In this document: positions 51,327 to 63,478 of the stretch, piece after piece
Layout: each line of letters opens with the position of its first letter
Numbering within the stretch: the first letter of the stretch is position 1
NCBI GenBank assembly: GCA_003049465.1
Contig: PYSS01000004.1
Span: 1 to 64,000 of the forward strand
DNA: 64,000 bases
Direction of reading: 5' to 3'
Source: Magnaporthiopsis rhizophila
Taxonomy: Eukaryota; Ascomycota; Sordariomycetes; Magnaporthales; Magnaporthaceae
The notes under the pieces: generated by a model
The model's database searches: none
What the model saw: only the letters and a program-made list of their open reading frames with translations
What the model was told of the DNA's origin: nothing
Made by a program: the position numbers and the translations under genes

Positions 51327-52319
51327 NTCAAACGGCGAACTTCCTCCCTGACGAACAAGGGGTGCAAAAAAAAAAAAAAAGTAAAAAGACAGGAAATTGG
51401 TGGCCACGGTCGACAAAGACGAACACACACACGGTGAATCCGCCCGCTCTTTTTTGGGCTGTTATTGCTTCTGTCGCCGCCAGCCGCTTGCTGTCACTGG
51501 ACAGCGCTCCCACCCCCTGGATACAACAAAGAAACAACTCCTAGTCCTGCACATGCGCTTGGCCAAGTGAGCAGCACGTCGCCGTTGCAGCCGCCTTTTT
51601 GCCGCACATATTGAGGCCTGGTCTGTCTCCCGCCCGCAAAGAAGAGAAGAAAAAGTCGGACTGGCGGAAGCAAGAAAAACCGAGCAGGCCACAGCAGCAT
51701 CCCTCAAGAGCCGTCAACCACGTCGCTGATTCGTCGTTGGTGCGTTTGACACCAGCCGGGCTCCTCGTTCATGTAAGTGCGTGCTGGTGCACCGCGGGTT
51801 CCGCCGCTCGACGCTGGGCGGCGCCCGACGATGGTGACTGACCGTGGGTGCCTCCAAACCACAGTCGTGGCCCTCCGAACGCCAACAGCCAGACACTTCT
51901 GCGACGAAGACTCTCCTTCCCCCATCTGGCCCAGCTTATATCAGAGATATCCGCACCCCCTTTTTTTTTTTTCTTTCTTTCTTTGCCTCCTTCTTCTCCC
52001 ACCTCCTCCAGGGTCTTCATCGACAGACAATCTCTTTCAACTCGCCCTTTCACGACGCTGCGCGCACAGAGAAGAAGAAAAGACGACTGGGCGCGACAAG
52101 CCCCTTTCATCACTCCTTGCAATCAGACCGCTTCGTTCTTGAGGACCACCACAGCCGTCATCCAAGCCTCCATTATAAGGAGAGAGGAGCAGTGCCTTGT
52201 TGTAGGTCGGAAGAGGGTGCAAGACAGCCATTTCGACTTGCGAAGCAAACTCGCCTGCGCCGACGAGATCCAAGCAACGCTCCAAAGAAACCCGTCGGTC
52301 GATTCGCGTGTTCGACGGC
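48863..52319. other. Long gene-free stretch before the HMG-box gene
   Basis: These 3.5 kb contain A and T homopolymers, a 53-A run ending in an ambiguous base, and a run of TAGGTAGGTAAGTAGCTAG at 50567-50585. The last 360 bases are a T/C-rich tract (51960-52010) typical of a fungal 5' leader, presumably of the HMG-box gene. Open frames lack coding character. Confidence 0.55.
51274..51327. repeat. Oligo-A tract (53 A) ending in an N
   Basis: A 53-A run at 51274-51326 followed by one ambiguous base; a second A15 run lies at 51366-51380. Such runs are error-prone in sequencing, so length is unreliable. Confidence 0.95.
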
Positions 52320-54303
52320 ATGGACCCGACCGCTCCTCCGTCGCCGGCGCCGTCTCAGCACGACACACACAACCTTCAAGAGCTGGTCAACCACAACGCG
52401 GCCACCTCGTATCCCCGCGAGATGACCAGCCTACCACACCACACGCTATCGCTACCTCCATCGCGATACTCGACGCCTCCTATCCAGTCCGGCCCCGGCG
52501 GCGAGTCTGGAAGCCCAGGCCACGCGGACTTCGGACTCTCACTGCCGCAGTCTGGCTATGGCAACCAGCCCCAATACGGCAACGACTTGAACCCGAGCCC
52601 CTACGGGCCTCTCCCCGATGAGATCCAAGAGATGCAATCTCGTGATGTAGGTTCTCGACCAACGCCCTCTCGTCCCCATCTTCTCTCCAAAGTTTGATTT
52701 CGCCCCTTTGGCAAGTGCCCGACAGAAGAGCCACGCTGACGGCCAAGTTTAGGCGGCCCGAACGCAGCCGTACGGCACCCCGGCCACGTCGCCCCCGACG
52801 CCCCCGCGCCGCAGCGTGCGAGCAGCCGCCAAACGCAAACTCCCAGCGGGGTTTGACGATTCCGAGAACAACTCGCCCGAGCCCAAGTCGCCGCGCAGGA
52901 GGAAGACCACCAAGAACAAGGCGACGCCCAAGGACCTGGTCATCAACAAGCCCCTGAGCGAGCTGGCCGTTGAGATGGGCGTCGAGGTCCAGGACATGCA
53001 CAAGTACGTGACGCGGTCGGTGCAGGAGCGGCACGAGGAGATCGACCGCATGGGCGTCAAGGACCGGGGCCGGATCAAGCGACCGATGAACTCGTTCATG
53101 CTGTACCGCAAGGCGTACCAGGCCATGACCAAGAAGTACTGCGGCCAGGATAACCACCAGGTCGTGTCGCGGGTCTGCGGCGACAGCTGGCGCCACCTAG
53201 AATCGGACGAGTTCAAGGCCGAGTACGAGAGATACGCCAAGCTCGACCGCTCCGGCCACAAGGCCGCCTGGCCCGACTACAAGTTCAAGCCGGCCAAGCC
53301 GCGCGGCAAGAAGGCCAAGGACGATGACGACGACGACGACGACCCCAACTGGACCTTCAGGCGCGTCCACCGCGACGAGGACCCGGCCATCCAGGGCGAC
53401 GGCTTCGGGCCCATGAGCCGCGCCCACACGCCCTCGATGGTGGTGGGCATGTCTGACCACCTGTCCCGCCACGCCTCGCCGTCGGGTCAGCAGTACAGGA
53501 GGTATGGCTCGTCGCCCGCCAGTCACGCGTCGCCCTACCAATCCCACCAGAGGTACATGTCCGGCTCGCCGTACCCGCAGCCGCCGCTGACCCTCCACGG
53601 TGGCGTGTCCGACTTCGACTTTGGCGGCGCCGCCGACCCCGGGCCGCCCATGCCGTTCCGCGGATACCACCCGGCGGCGGCAAGAGGTGGCGAGTCCGGC
53701 TCGCACATGCCGTCGAGGCTGGACATGACGCACATGCAGCAGCAGGGCCAGAGCTCCCACATGGCTTCTTTGGCCTACGACGGCCTCCCGGGCGGCACCG
53801 GCGCCGGCGACCACATGCTTCACCACCAGCACCACCACCACGGCCTTCCCGACCGCCACAGCCCGGTGCCGGTGCATGACGATGGGTTGATGTACTCGCC
53901 GAGCGATCTCCTCCCGGGCGGCGGCGGTGATGGCAACTTCCACGCCGTCGCGCCGCCTCACCAGCCGCAGCAGTACGGCCAGCAGCACTACCAGCAGCCG
54001 CCGGGCCACCTCCAGCAGCTGCAGGAGCAGTTCTACGGCCAGAGCTACCTCCGCAACCAATTTGCGGTGGGTCAGAAGCAGCAGCCCGAGCAGCTGCAGC
54101 TGCAGTCCAGCCGCCAGGCCTCGGAGCCCCCGCTGGTGGACCCGAGCCTCCTGGATCCGCTGGACGCGGCAGCGGACCACCACCACCTCATGGCGCCCGA
54201 GCTCGGCGCCCTGGGCGGCCTCAACGAGACGCTGATGGCTGGCGGCCACCACGGGTTCGACGAGTGGGAGATCACCGACTGGCCTGCCGAGGGCGAGCAC
54301 TAG
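52320..54303 (+). CDS. HMG-box transcription factor
   Basis: Exons 52320-52646 and 52753-54303 join to 1878 bases, 625 residues. The HMG box spans about residues 218-287, from KRPMNSFMLYRKAYQ through VVSRVCGDSWRHLESDEFKA to HKAAWPDYKF. This is the sequence-specific MATA/SOX-like class, not the multi-box chromatin class. A basic stretch (RRSVRAAAKRK and SPRRRKTTKNKA) precedes it. An acidic Asp8 run (about residues 302-309) follows. The C-terminal half is Gln/His/Gly/Pro-rich. Family role: nuclear regulators of mating, fertility or sexual development in Sordariomycetes (the PaHMG network is the known example); which member this is I cannot tell. The ATG at 52320 is the first in frame after the pyrimidine-rich leader. 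The box itself is intact. Confidence 0.88.
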
Positions 54304-55562
54304 GCCCGTCGCCAAGCCGATGCCGTTGACGAGTGGTGTCGTGGGAAGACTGGGCCGAGTTGGGTGTAGCTTCGCGATGGAGACATCTCGCCAGCCCGCC
54401 AGCTCGGCGCGTGAGAGGCCGATGCGCATGCTATCGTCGGTCTTCCATCGATGAAAGCCCTTTCTTTCTTTTTTTTTTTTTTATCTTTTTTTTTTTTCGC
54501 GAGACTTTGTGTGTGTTGGACAACATTGCGTCCAGCAATCGGCGAAGTCTGCGTTGGAATGTGTTTCTTGACGCGACCTTTGTACCAAGACCTATTGTTT
54601 CTTCAGTCTGTTTTTCTTTTCGAGACTGCTCGTTGTGGCGGCTGTTTCCTTTGGAAATACGGCGTTTCTCTCTCTTCTTTTTCCTCTTCTGCATTTCATC
54701 TCATCTGAGCTGGACGACCAGGCCCCATGTGACTCCAGGAGTCCAGACAGGAGATAAGAGGGCGGCGTTATGGGTCTAGGTGATGCATTCCTGGCGGTTC
54801 GGCAAGGGCGGCATTGGAATCTTGGATAAACGATGGGGAAATCGGAAACGACAAAATACCCACCATTTTGGGATCTTTGGGGTTTGTGAGATTTGTTTAG
54901 GTTGATTTCATAAAGATTTCTCGCCACGGGTTTTTAATTAAAAATCGTAATTCTCTTTCTTGACCGTCAATCCTGACTGAGAAGTAACTTCGCTTCGTCT
55001 TCCCTGTGATTACGGGCGTGGTGATTGTCGCAAACGGAAGGCATGGCGATACTGAAGCGTTTCGAAACATTGGCATTGTGTGTCCGCTGCAATGGGCATA
55101 TTGTATGGCAGACCGGGGCCAAAGAACCAAACAAATGGTGATGATAGCGGTCCAAATCCTGGGAGAATAGCAAGAAAACAACTTGACAGCAGGCTTATTT
55201 TTGAAGCTTGTCGCAAAAAGTTTCTCTTCGAAGATTGAAAAGTTGCTGTGGGTGATTGTTGCCCAAGATTTCTTTGTTTTGAGAGGACTCGAGGAATGTC
55301 GTCCGTGTTTGCCAATAAATTCCTGGGCGATGCTGGGTATATGCATAGCGGCCCAAGTCTGCCTGCCCCAGTATGCAACTAAAGAGGGTCCGGGGTCTGT
55401 AGGAAACTCCACCAAACCAAACTTGGGCACGCCACGACGTCACCCGTGTCCCCTGCAAGAAGGCCAGGAAAGCCGAACAACATCATCAGCCTGCCCACCC
55501 AACATAACCGGCCACCTGGTTGTCGCCAATTCTCCAAAGCACCACCGACAGCAGCAGCAGGC
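54304..55562. other. Gene-free stretch between the HMG-box gene and emc5
   Basis: T-rich runs at 54470-54500 follow the HMG-box stop, as expected for a 3' untranslated region. The remainder holds short frames without coding bias, and the emc5 promoter must lie in its right part. No gene is supported. Confidence 0.5.
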
Positions 55563-56109
55563 ATGACGTGGATATCAAAATCCATAACGACCTTTGGTCT
55601 TGTCCTGCTGGCCCACGCGTAAGTCGATCTGCGAGCTAGGCCGGCCAGGCATGACATCACTGTAAATGCTGACCGAGACGCCCGCACACGCAAACAGCTG
55701 CTACTCGGCGCACGAGCACTCGGCTCTACATCAGTCAACAGCCTCCCCCTCAGCCGCAACATCCCCCTCGGCCTCGGGCGCTGGAGCAGGGGCGGCGGCG
55801 GCGACTCAGTCGTCGCTGCCTGTCGACATATCGATCGAGACGGTGGTGGCGCTGGTGGTGATTTGCCTCGGCCTGGTGCTCAACACGCCGCCCCTCCGGC
55901 CGATCCAGTGGCGCGAGTGGGCCGGCAAGATCGAGCGCGAGGGCCTCGAGGGGTTCCTCCAACCCGGCGGTGACAACGAGGAGGCGGCCAAAGAATTCAT
56001 CGGGAACCCGTTCCGGTACCTCGAGTCTCGGCCCGCCTTTGTCGATATACGGAAGCAGAGGAGGGAGTTTGCCTGCTGGGTCAAGGCTGGCGGAGAGCCC
56101 AAGGCATGA
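55563..56109 (+). CDS. emc5: Emc5 (MMGT), ER membrane protein complex subunit 5
   Basis: Exons 55563-55618 and 55698-56109 join to 468 bases, 155 residues. The protein starts with a hydrophobic segment (ITTFGLVLLAHACYSA) directly followed by HEHSALH, the signature of this family. A second membrane segment is ETVVALVVICLGLVL, preceded by LPVDISI. RPIQWREWAGKIEREG after it is also typical. An Ala/Ser/Gly-rich loop separates the two segments and is longer than in yeast. The EMC inserts tail-anchored and multi-pass proteins into the ER membrane; Emc5 is one of its core membrane subunits. The intron falls right at the end of the first segment. It is in tandem with msh5, 805 bases apart, which I take as chance proximity. 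Confidence 0.92.
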
Positions 56110-56914
56110 AGGACGAAGGACGTTTGTGTCAAGCGTTCCTCTAGCCGGGGATGGATATGCTTACATGTGTCCACCTAAGGTACAGTTACCTCATATAGAC
56201 GCCCATCGATCTGGATACCACCACCTACCTACAGGTACCAGGTACCTACTTGTCTCACGCTACTTGATTCTTCACTCGCATTGCCTGAAAGTTCTTGCCT
56301 CCGTTTTGAGGACATGCAACGACTGAGGGAGTTCAAATATCTTCTGCAACGAGCTCGAGGCGACTTTCTAGTTCGAATTTCCTGCGAGCGTGCTACGATC
56401 GCTCTCTTTCCCACACAAAGTGCCCGCCGTCGTTTTATGGAGAACGGATAGCGTCCCGTTGAGTGCAGACCATTCCGGTCGCCGTCGGGTGTCAAATTAT
56501 TACACTTTCAGTCTCGCTCCTTCCTGTTTGGTGGTGGTGGTAATTGCCTAACTGCGCCGGGTCTTCCGGAGAAGGCGCGACAGGCTGGCTGGCCAGAAAG
56601 GCAGGTAGGGGGTGGAATTGATGATCGTCGGGTGTGGTACTCTTAATGGCCACATTCATTCCCCGGGTCGCCTCAGCTGGAAAATTCAGCGTCCGACTCG
56701 ACCCAAACGCCAGTCGATTGCAGCCGTTGAGGACTCCCGTCGCAACAATACCCAGCGGCAATTGCAGGTCTCCTCTCGCCTTCGCTAGGTTTGCGGAGGG
56801 TGCCATTCGAAAGCTGGAACTTTACAGTGGTTTCCCCCATCCTGCCTACCTAGGTAGTTGGTACCTACCTATCCAGATTACGCACACCTGACAGCAGCCT
56901 TGTTGCCATCCAAG
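56110..56914. other. Intergenic region between emc5 and msh5
   Basis: It contains a cluster of CCTACC/GGTACC motifs: 56222-56251 and CTACCTAGGTAGTTGGTACCTACCT at 56846-56870, the latter just 45 bases before the msh5 start. No gene is supported. Confidence 0.55.
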
Positions 56915-59900
56915 ATGTCTTCAGACAGGCGTTCTACGCCAAGAGGCCTGAAGAGACCCCAAGAGACACCTCCATCGTCCCACAGGCGTCCAGCGCGTCG
57001 CCAAAACATCACGTCCTCGTCGGCTCCCCCTCCATCCTTCAACTCGAGGCACCCACAGACCTTGCCTTCCACCCCTCCACCTCCCCATTCGGAGGAGGGG
57101 CCCCGGGCCCTGGCTGAAAGCGATTCCGTAACGGAGCATGACGAGGACGAGAGCTCCCAGGATCATGTAATTCTTGCACTAGACCTTCGAAACAATGGGG
57201 ACTTAGGGTCTGCCTACTACACCTCCGTGGACGACACCCTATTCGTCCAGCAAGATACCTCGGGAGGCATGGAGCTCGTTGAGTTACTCGTGCTCCATGT
57301 CCAGCCCACAGTCGTCCTTGTGCCAAACCGCGCCTCGGACGAGCTGGTCTCATACCTTGAGAAAAGTGCCCCAGGCATCAACGGCAGCAGTTATGGTGAG
57401 TCGGGAGTATTTCTGTTTGATCCCCGTTCGTCATGTTAACAGTCCACAGAAGGCAGCATCAACGGAGCCTACATTTTCCGAGTGACAGGCTCGTCCGAGT
57501 TCGAACCACACAGGGCCAAGGCGAGACTTACCAAACTGAAGCTCGAGCCTTTCAGCAATCCAGATATCCTCATGACTACCGCTGGCGAATGTGACCCAAT
57601 GGTCCTTGAGGAGGATAGGCCGCACCTCGGCCAAGTCCAGGCAAGCCTAAGACTCGGGTCATTGATCAGTCTCCAGAGTTACTTGTCGGTAAGGCTATTA
57701 ATAGGATTTAACCGTCGAGCGGCATTGCTTGGCTAACATGATCGTAGATCGGGTCTGCTGGCGCCGTAATAGGCGAGCTTCAGCGCCGGACAGCCTCCGA
57801 GTACCTGGTCCAGGACCCGGGAGTCGCACCCGCGCACAAGATCACGTCCATCAGAACATTCAACCTTGCAGATTCAATGCTTGTGAATCAGGACACCTTG
57901 GACGCTCTTCAGATCACCCGCACCGAATCCCACCCAAACAGGCAGATGAGCAATCCCAGCAGAGGAGACTGGGGCGCCAAGGAAGGCCTCTCCGTCTATG
58001 GCTTGTTCCAGAAACACGCATGCACACCCCAAGGGAAAATTAAGCTCAAGCAGGCATTCCTCCGCCCAAGCACCGACATCCAGCTCCTACGAAAGAGGCA
58101 TCGGACCGTTGCTGTACTGATGCGGCCGGAAAACAGTGAGACCTGCCACCTTCTAACCAAGAAGCTGAAGACGATTCAGAACATGAAAACGGTCATTGCC
58201 AATGTTCAGAAAGGAGTAGACAAGCCCTCGTCAAAGACCCCAACGAAGAAGGGCGTATGGCAGAGGTTGCGATACTTTGCTAAATCCAGTGTCGAGATTT
58301 TCGACTTGGTGAGAAATCTGGCTATGGGTGAAGACATGATCAGAGAGGTGAGCGGTGTCTGGAATTTTATCCGCTTGCCTTACCCAAACCGACAACAGCC
58401 TACGCCTACCCCACACCTCCAGGCACTGACAGTGCCCCGACTCTCCAGATGTCTGCAGAAGTGGACCCGAGCGAGTTGATGAAGATCGGCGTCATGATTT
58501 CGAATACGGTCGACTTCGAAGCGTCGGGTGTGGCCAACCAGACTGTGGTATGCCACGGGGTCGACCAAACGCTTGATGAGCTGAGGCGTCAATTCAGCGG
58601 CATGGAGAGCTTTCTTGTCCATGTTTCTGAGGAGCTTGCGTTGAGAATCCCTCAACGGGCGACGCAGTACATCCGGCGATGCGTCTACTACCGTCAGCTC
58701 GGCTTCCTGACCGTAATCGCCAGAGACCCGGCAACAGGTAAGTCACTTTATGACGGGTCAGGAGCGCCCTCCAAGGATCACTGGGAGGCCATTTTCGAGG
58801 ACGACGACGGCAACTGCTACAAGAATAATTACATGAGAGAGCTGGACGAGTCTCACGGGGACATCGAGTCCGATATTGATGGTAAGCCTCATGCGCGAGA
58901 CGGGCAAGCGAGGCGATCGTGTTGACTGGTAAACATAGGCCGACAGATCGAGATCCTGAACGAACTCCGGCTGAAGGTTATGGCGCACAAAGACGGCATA
59001 CTATCAGCGTCCCGCTTTTGGGGCGAGCTGGACTGTTTTGTGGCCATGGCTGGTGCTGCCCGGCAATACGGCCTCTCGATGCCACAGATGACAGACGAGA
59101 ATGTCATTGATATCAAAGATGGTCGACACCTACTCCAGGAGCTCGTGGTGCCATCGTTCATTGCCAACGATTGCCAGCTAGCCGGTGGCTCCGGCCGGGA
59201 AGGCATCCTGACTCCCAACGGTCAAGACTGCGAGAAAAAGCCAAGCATGCTAATCCTCACGGGGCCGAACCACTCGGGGAAGAGCGTGTTTCTGAAACAA
59301 GTGGCTCTCATTGTCTATCTCGCCCATGTTGGAAGCTTTGTGCCCGCGGAGAGAGCCAGACTTGGCATCGTCGACAAGATACTGACGAGGATTACGACCC
59401 GCGAGAGCGTGACGGGAGACGAAAGCGCCTTTGCTACTGACCTGCGACAGGCGGCATTCGCCATGAGCCTTGCAACTTGCCGCAGCCTCGTGCTTGCGGA
59501 CGAGTTTGGAAAGGGCACCAATCCCATCGACGGCGCGGCGTTGGCGGCGGCACTATTCGAGTACTTTGCGACTAGAGATGAGGACAAGAGGCCAAAGGTT
59601 CTGGCAGCAACTCATTTCCACGAGATATTCGAGCAGGGTGTCCTCGACGAGACTCCTAACATCAGCTACGCGCACATGGCTATCAGAGCCGTCTCCGAGG
59701 CCACAAAGCGCGAGGATCAAATCACGTTCTTGTACAACCTGGTTCCAGGCCGGAGCACATCTAGTTACGGCATCTGGTGCGCCTCGATGAACGGGGTCGA
59801 CGAAAAGGTCGTGAAGCGAGCCGAAGTTCTTAGCGCGCACCTGGAAAGCGGCGGGAATATCTCGGCAATCACGAGGCTGTCGGAAACGGAGGAGAAGCGA

Positions 59901-60119
59901 CTCGAAGCAGCAGAGAGAGCCGCGCGCGAGTTTATGCGAGCAAACATAGCGACGCCCAGTAAAGAGGGAGGAAGCGAAGGTCGTGAAGATGACCCTCCTG
60001 CCGAACAGCCTCACGATCTCCTGAAGAGAATCTTGGCCATGTACGATGAGGTGGATGCCCCGGTGGACGGCTCGGGCGATCCACCACCGCCTGAATCCCC
60101 CCCATCAGAGATCTCTTGA
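56915..60119 (+). CDS. msh5: Msh5, meiotic MutS homologue
   Basis: Exons 56915-57395, 57450-57688, 57748-58347, 58449-58881 and 58939-60119 join to 2934 bases, 977 residues. The C-terminal ATPase is complete: Walker A GPNHSGKS (residues 693-700), a D-rich GDESAFATDLRQ switch region, and LVLADEFGKGT with the Walker B Asp-Glu at 772-773. The GPNHSGKSVFLKQV form and the absence of an N-terminal mismatch-recognition domain point to MSH5, not MSH2, 3 or 6. The first 85 residues are an Arg/Pro/Ser-rich, probably disordered extension. The known role is with MSH4 as the MutS-gamma clamp that stabilises crossover intermediates in meiosis. A 24-base GTAAGT...CAG segment in exon 4 (58738-58761) mimics an intron, but the family block shows it is coding. 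The extreme C-terminus is Pro/Asp-rich. Confidence 0.95.
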
Positions 60120-62816
60120 AGGAGTGATAGAGATGTGGTTTCGGAACCGGTCAAGCGTTTCCGGCCGCAGCACACCGAGGGTATATTTTTGTGCCAGCCC
60201 CGTTCCAAGTTGCTAGCCGGCTGGCCCGACTCACCTGGCCTGGATGATTGGGACCTAACGTCTTAGCTGAACCCGTTTGTTTCCACCCTTTGTTTCCGTT
60301 GGCGATCTCTGGCTGTTTCTTCGAGCCTTTTACTTGGCAGCGACATGATCCGACTACAATTCGCTACTTAATCATTGTTTGCTACAACAGTGGGATGTAT
60401 ATGCCGGCCGTCGTTTCAATAGCTCCTATACTTGTACCAGCTAGGCCGCGGTAAAGCCGATGTTGCCATTTCCGGGCGGGTGTGTGCCTTGTGTCGACAG
60501 ATCCCGCCGGAACGACCAGGCAGTGTAGCTAGGTGGATAGTAGCTGCTAGGTAGGTGGAAAGCGGCACGGCGGGCGGGTCGTTGCAACTCCAGGTTGACA
60601 TGAGTTTCTATCGAGATGAAGGTACCACCATCTTCCGACATCAACAGCGACGCGAATGGCAGCAAAAGGACGGCGGTGTCTGGCGGAGCAGGCTACAATC
60701 TCGTCACCGGAGTGCCAGCATATTTGGTAATGATCATCAATTGGGGGTTGACCGACATATTTGGAACCTGGACTGTTTCGGGTGGATAGGGGGGCGCGTG
60801 GGACGAAGGCGGCATCGGTTTTGGCTTCCGACGTCGAAGCCACAACCACACAAGGCGGTTTGCAATGCGAGGATGGTAGGTACCTAGCACGCCCACAGAA
60901 GCCCTGTAATCGACATGGAAAAGCTTAGGAGTTACGGTTACACCGCACGTGGAGAGCCGTCATGTCAAGCACGCCGTTGCTCGGGCATAATGGACACAAG
61001 CATCAATCTTCGGACGATTCGGTCCGGTGGAGGGATAAGGCCTGGTTATGTGCGATGCGTGTCGCTAGGAGCACCGGCGCCGGAAACAAACGTCAGGTGT
61101 TTGAGCAACGGTCCATCAGTCCATTCGGTGGAGCCCCAGCTCCTCAGCTAACCCTGCCACTGTCATGCCCGCGCAACGGCGGAACATGCGGCCGCGCCCC
61201 ATGAATAGCAGCAGCACACCTTCACCTCACCTCCTCGGGCACAGCCAACCAACTCGTTGACCTCCGCCGCCAGTCAGGCAGGCTATACCGCCCGGGGGCC
61301 ATACACCCTCCAGACCGCCACGGCGGCAAGGGAGTCGGTTCCGTTCGATGCGTCCGATGTGCTTCATCGCGGAATCGCCTCCATGCCCGGGTACCCACCT
61401 AGTTGGCCAGCCTGGTCATGCTCCGCCTGCACTTGCCCTGGGCGGAGCTGCAACTCAACGCGGGCGCCCTCCGTCGGTGATGCCTGTCAAGCCCTCTTCA
61501 ACGGCTTTGCGGGCAAATCACCCGCGAAACGGGGACCCTTGGCCGCCCACCACCCGCTTCTAGGACCCTCTCACATCCGATGTATGTACCGGTGTCACCA
61601 CCTCGGGTAGTGGGCCTGGGCTACTATGTTACAATGACGGGTATGTGTGGGAGCAGGCGAGGCCTAGCTACCGAGACGGGCAGTCTACACAGCACCAAGT
61701 TTGGTCGGCTGCGCAGCAAAAACCAGTCGATATACTTGCAACCCAGCCATCAGACCTGGTTGCATGCGTCCGATGCTAAAAGTGCGGATAGTGCACCGTT
61801 GCAGCCCACCATTGCATCCCGCTCTCGTCCGAGGCCTGGCGGGACTACCGACCGACTCGAGTCGCAGTTCCCCCTGCACATTGGATACAGCGATACCCAG
61901 GTCTCGACGAACCGCCGCCGCCAACGTCGTGTGGATCTTGCCGCACTGTCCAGATCGTTGCCAAGGAAAGGATCGTCGCCCAGGATCGGTTTGCAGCAGC
62001 GAGCAACAACGTGCCTACCTAGGTGGGTAGGGTAGGGAGATGCCAAGGCACTTTACGGCTATCTTAGCCCTCTTCAGTCCGTCCCCCCAGCGCCATCAGC
62101 CCAGAAAACTTGGCCCCTGGGAAAGGGAAAGGAACCCGCGGGCTTCGAACCGGGGTTAAGGGACGACGGCCCCGTTAATGGCAGCCCGTCACCCCGGCCC
62201 CGGAAGAACCCAAAAAAAGAAAGAAATATGTCAAAACGGATGGGTCCTTGGGGGGCAGACCGGGGGTCCCCTGACGCCTGGAACTTGGATTTGGAACAGC
62301 CCTCTGACTGCTGGGGTACAGCTGATGCGGTGTCTGCGGCGCCGTGTGGAGTCCTTTCCACCCACGCCTGGTAGGCTTGACCCCGGGTAGCCCGTCGGCT
62401 TTGTCTGCGCCACCAGATAGGCCACGGCGGGTTGAGTATATGACTGCCTTCCTCCTCGCCCTTCCTCTTGGCTAGATTCTACTCCCAGATCCGGCATCCA
62501 ACAACCAACTCTTTTCTTTTCTTCTCTGTTTTGTTCACTTCACTTCTCTCAACCCCTTTTTTACCCAGGAGGCAGGCTTCCATTCCGACAAGAAGTGCCA
62601 CTGATAACCACACAAACAGCGACAAGTTGAACCGTTCCGGATATCTTCTTTGACGAACGACAGCCACTGTTCTATAGCCTGTTCAAAGTCGACACACTCG
62701 TCGTCCTTCATTTTTTTTTTCGCTTTTCTTTTTTTTTTTTCCTTTGCTTTTTTTTTTTTTTTTTTTTTCCCCTCTTCGAGTATCTCGTCTTCACACACAA
62801 CCCCACATCAGTAATC
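60120..62816. other. Gene-free stretch before the Gly-rich protein gene
   Basis: It has several CCTACCTAGG-type motifs: 60542-60552, GGTAGGTACCTAGC at 60877-60890, and CCTACCTAGGTGGGTAG at 62014-62030. A tRNA-like segment near 62100-62200 was examined and rejected. The end (62500-62770) is a strong T/C-rich leader of the following gene. No gene is supported. Confidence 0.55.
62691..62778 (+). promoter_or_regulatory. Polypyrimidine leader before the Gly-rich gene
   Basis: A long run of T with some C directly upstream of the start codon at 62817. Such CT-rich tracts near transcription starts are typical of strongly expressed fungal genes, so I infer high expression. Confidence 0.5.
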
Positions 62817-63478
62817 ATGAGGACCACTACCGCTTTCGTCCTGGCTCTGGCCTCGTCTGCCGCTGCTCTGGTACGTACCCACATATGACAAGACAAGCCC
62901 CAAGTTGCCAAGACACACCTAGTGTCCCCGCAACAGAAGCTTGCCGCACTCTAGGATCCAAAGTGTCAAAGAACAGGGCAACTAACTGTAAACAGAACGT
63001 CAACCTCCCTGCCGACGATAACGGATCCCTGCAGCCCCGCCAGACAACCGGTGGCGGCACCACTGGCGGTGGCACCACTGGCGGTGGCAGCACGGGCGGC
63101 GGCAACATGGTGGGTGGCGGCGGAATGGGCGGTGGCAACAGGAACAACGGCACCCGCGGTGGCAACATGGGTGGCGGCAACAGGAACAACGGCACCCGCG
63201 GCGGCGGCGGCATTGGCGGTGGCAACATGGGCGGCGGCGGCAACAGGAACAACGGCACACGTGGCGGCAACATGGGTGGCGGCGGCAACATGCGCGGCGG
63301 CATGGGCGGCAACAGGGGCAACGGCACCCGAAACGGCGGCGGCGGCATGGGCGGTGGAAACAACAACGGCTCCACGCCCCCAGTCAAGGCCGCCGCCCCA
63401 GGCGGCATGGCCGTCTCGAGCGCAGGCGGCCTCGTCACCATCGCCGGTCTCGGCGTGGCATTTGCTCTCTTCATGTAG
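62817..63478 (+). CDS. Secreted Gly-rich repeat protein with GPI-type tail
   Basis: Exons 62817-62870 and 62996-63478 join to 537 bases, 178 residues. The first exon codes exactly for a signal peptide (MRTTTAFVLALASSAAAL). The mature part is short. A region of GGGTT/GGGNM repeats carries several NRNNGTRGGN units, each with an N-G-T sequon, plus N-G-S sequons at both ends (six sequons in total by eye). The tail, small residues then GGLVTIAGLGVAFALFM, is a hydrophobic GPI-attachment signal after an AAAPGG region. I infer a wall- or membrane-anchored surface protein. No domain is recognised, and Gly-rich composition alone gives no function. The exon-intron boundary at the signal-peptide end is common in secreted fungal proteins. 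It is not clearly an effector. Confidence 0.8.

Noticed and set aside
53197..54429. 410-codon minus-strand frame
   Set aside because: Antisense shadow of the HMG-box gene, Val/Leu/Arg-rich with no domain.
58738..58761. Intron in msh5 exon 4
   Set aside because: Twenty-four bases is too short, and the encoded residues fit the family block.
62121..62200. tRNA-like segment with GGTTCGAAG on the minus strand
   Set aside because: The bases on either side of the TTCGAAG do not form a five-pair T stem and no acceptor or anticodon stem can be drawn.
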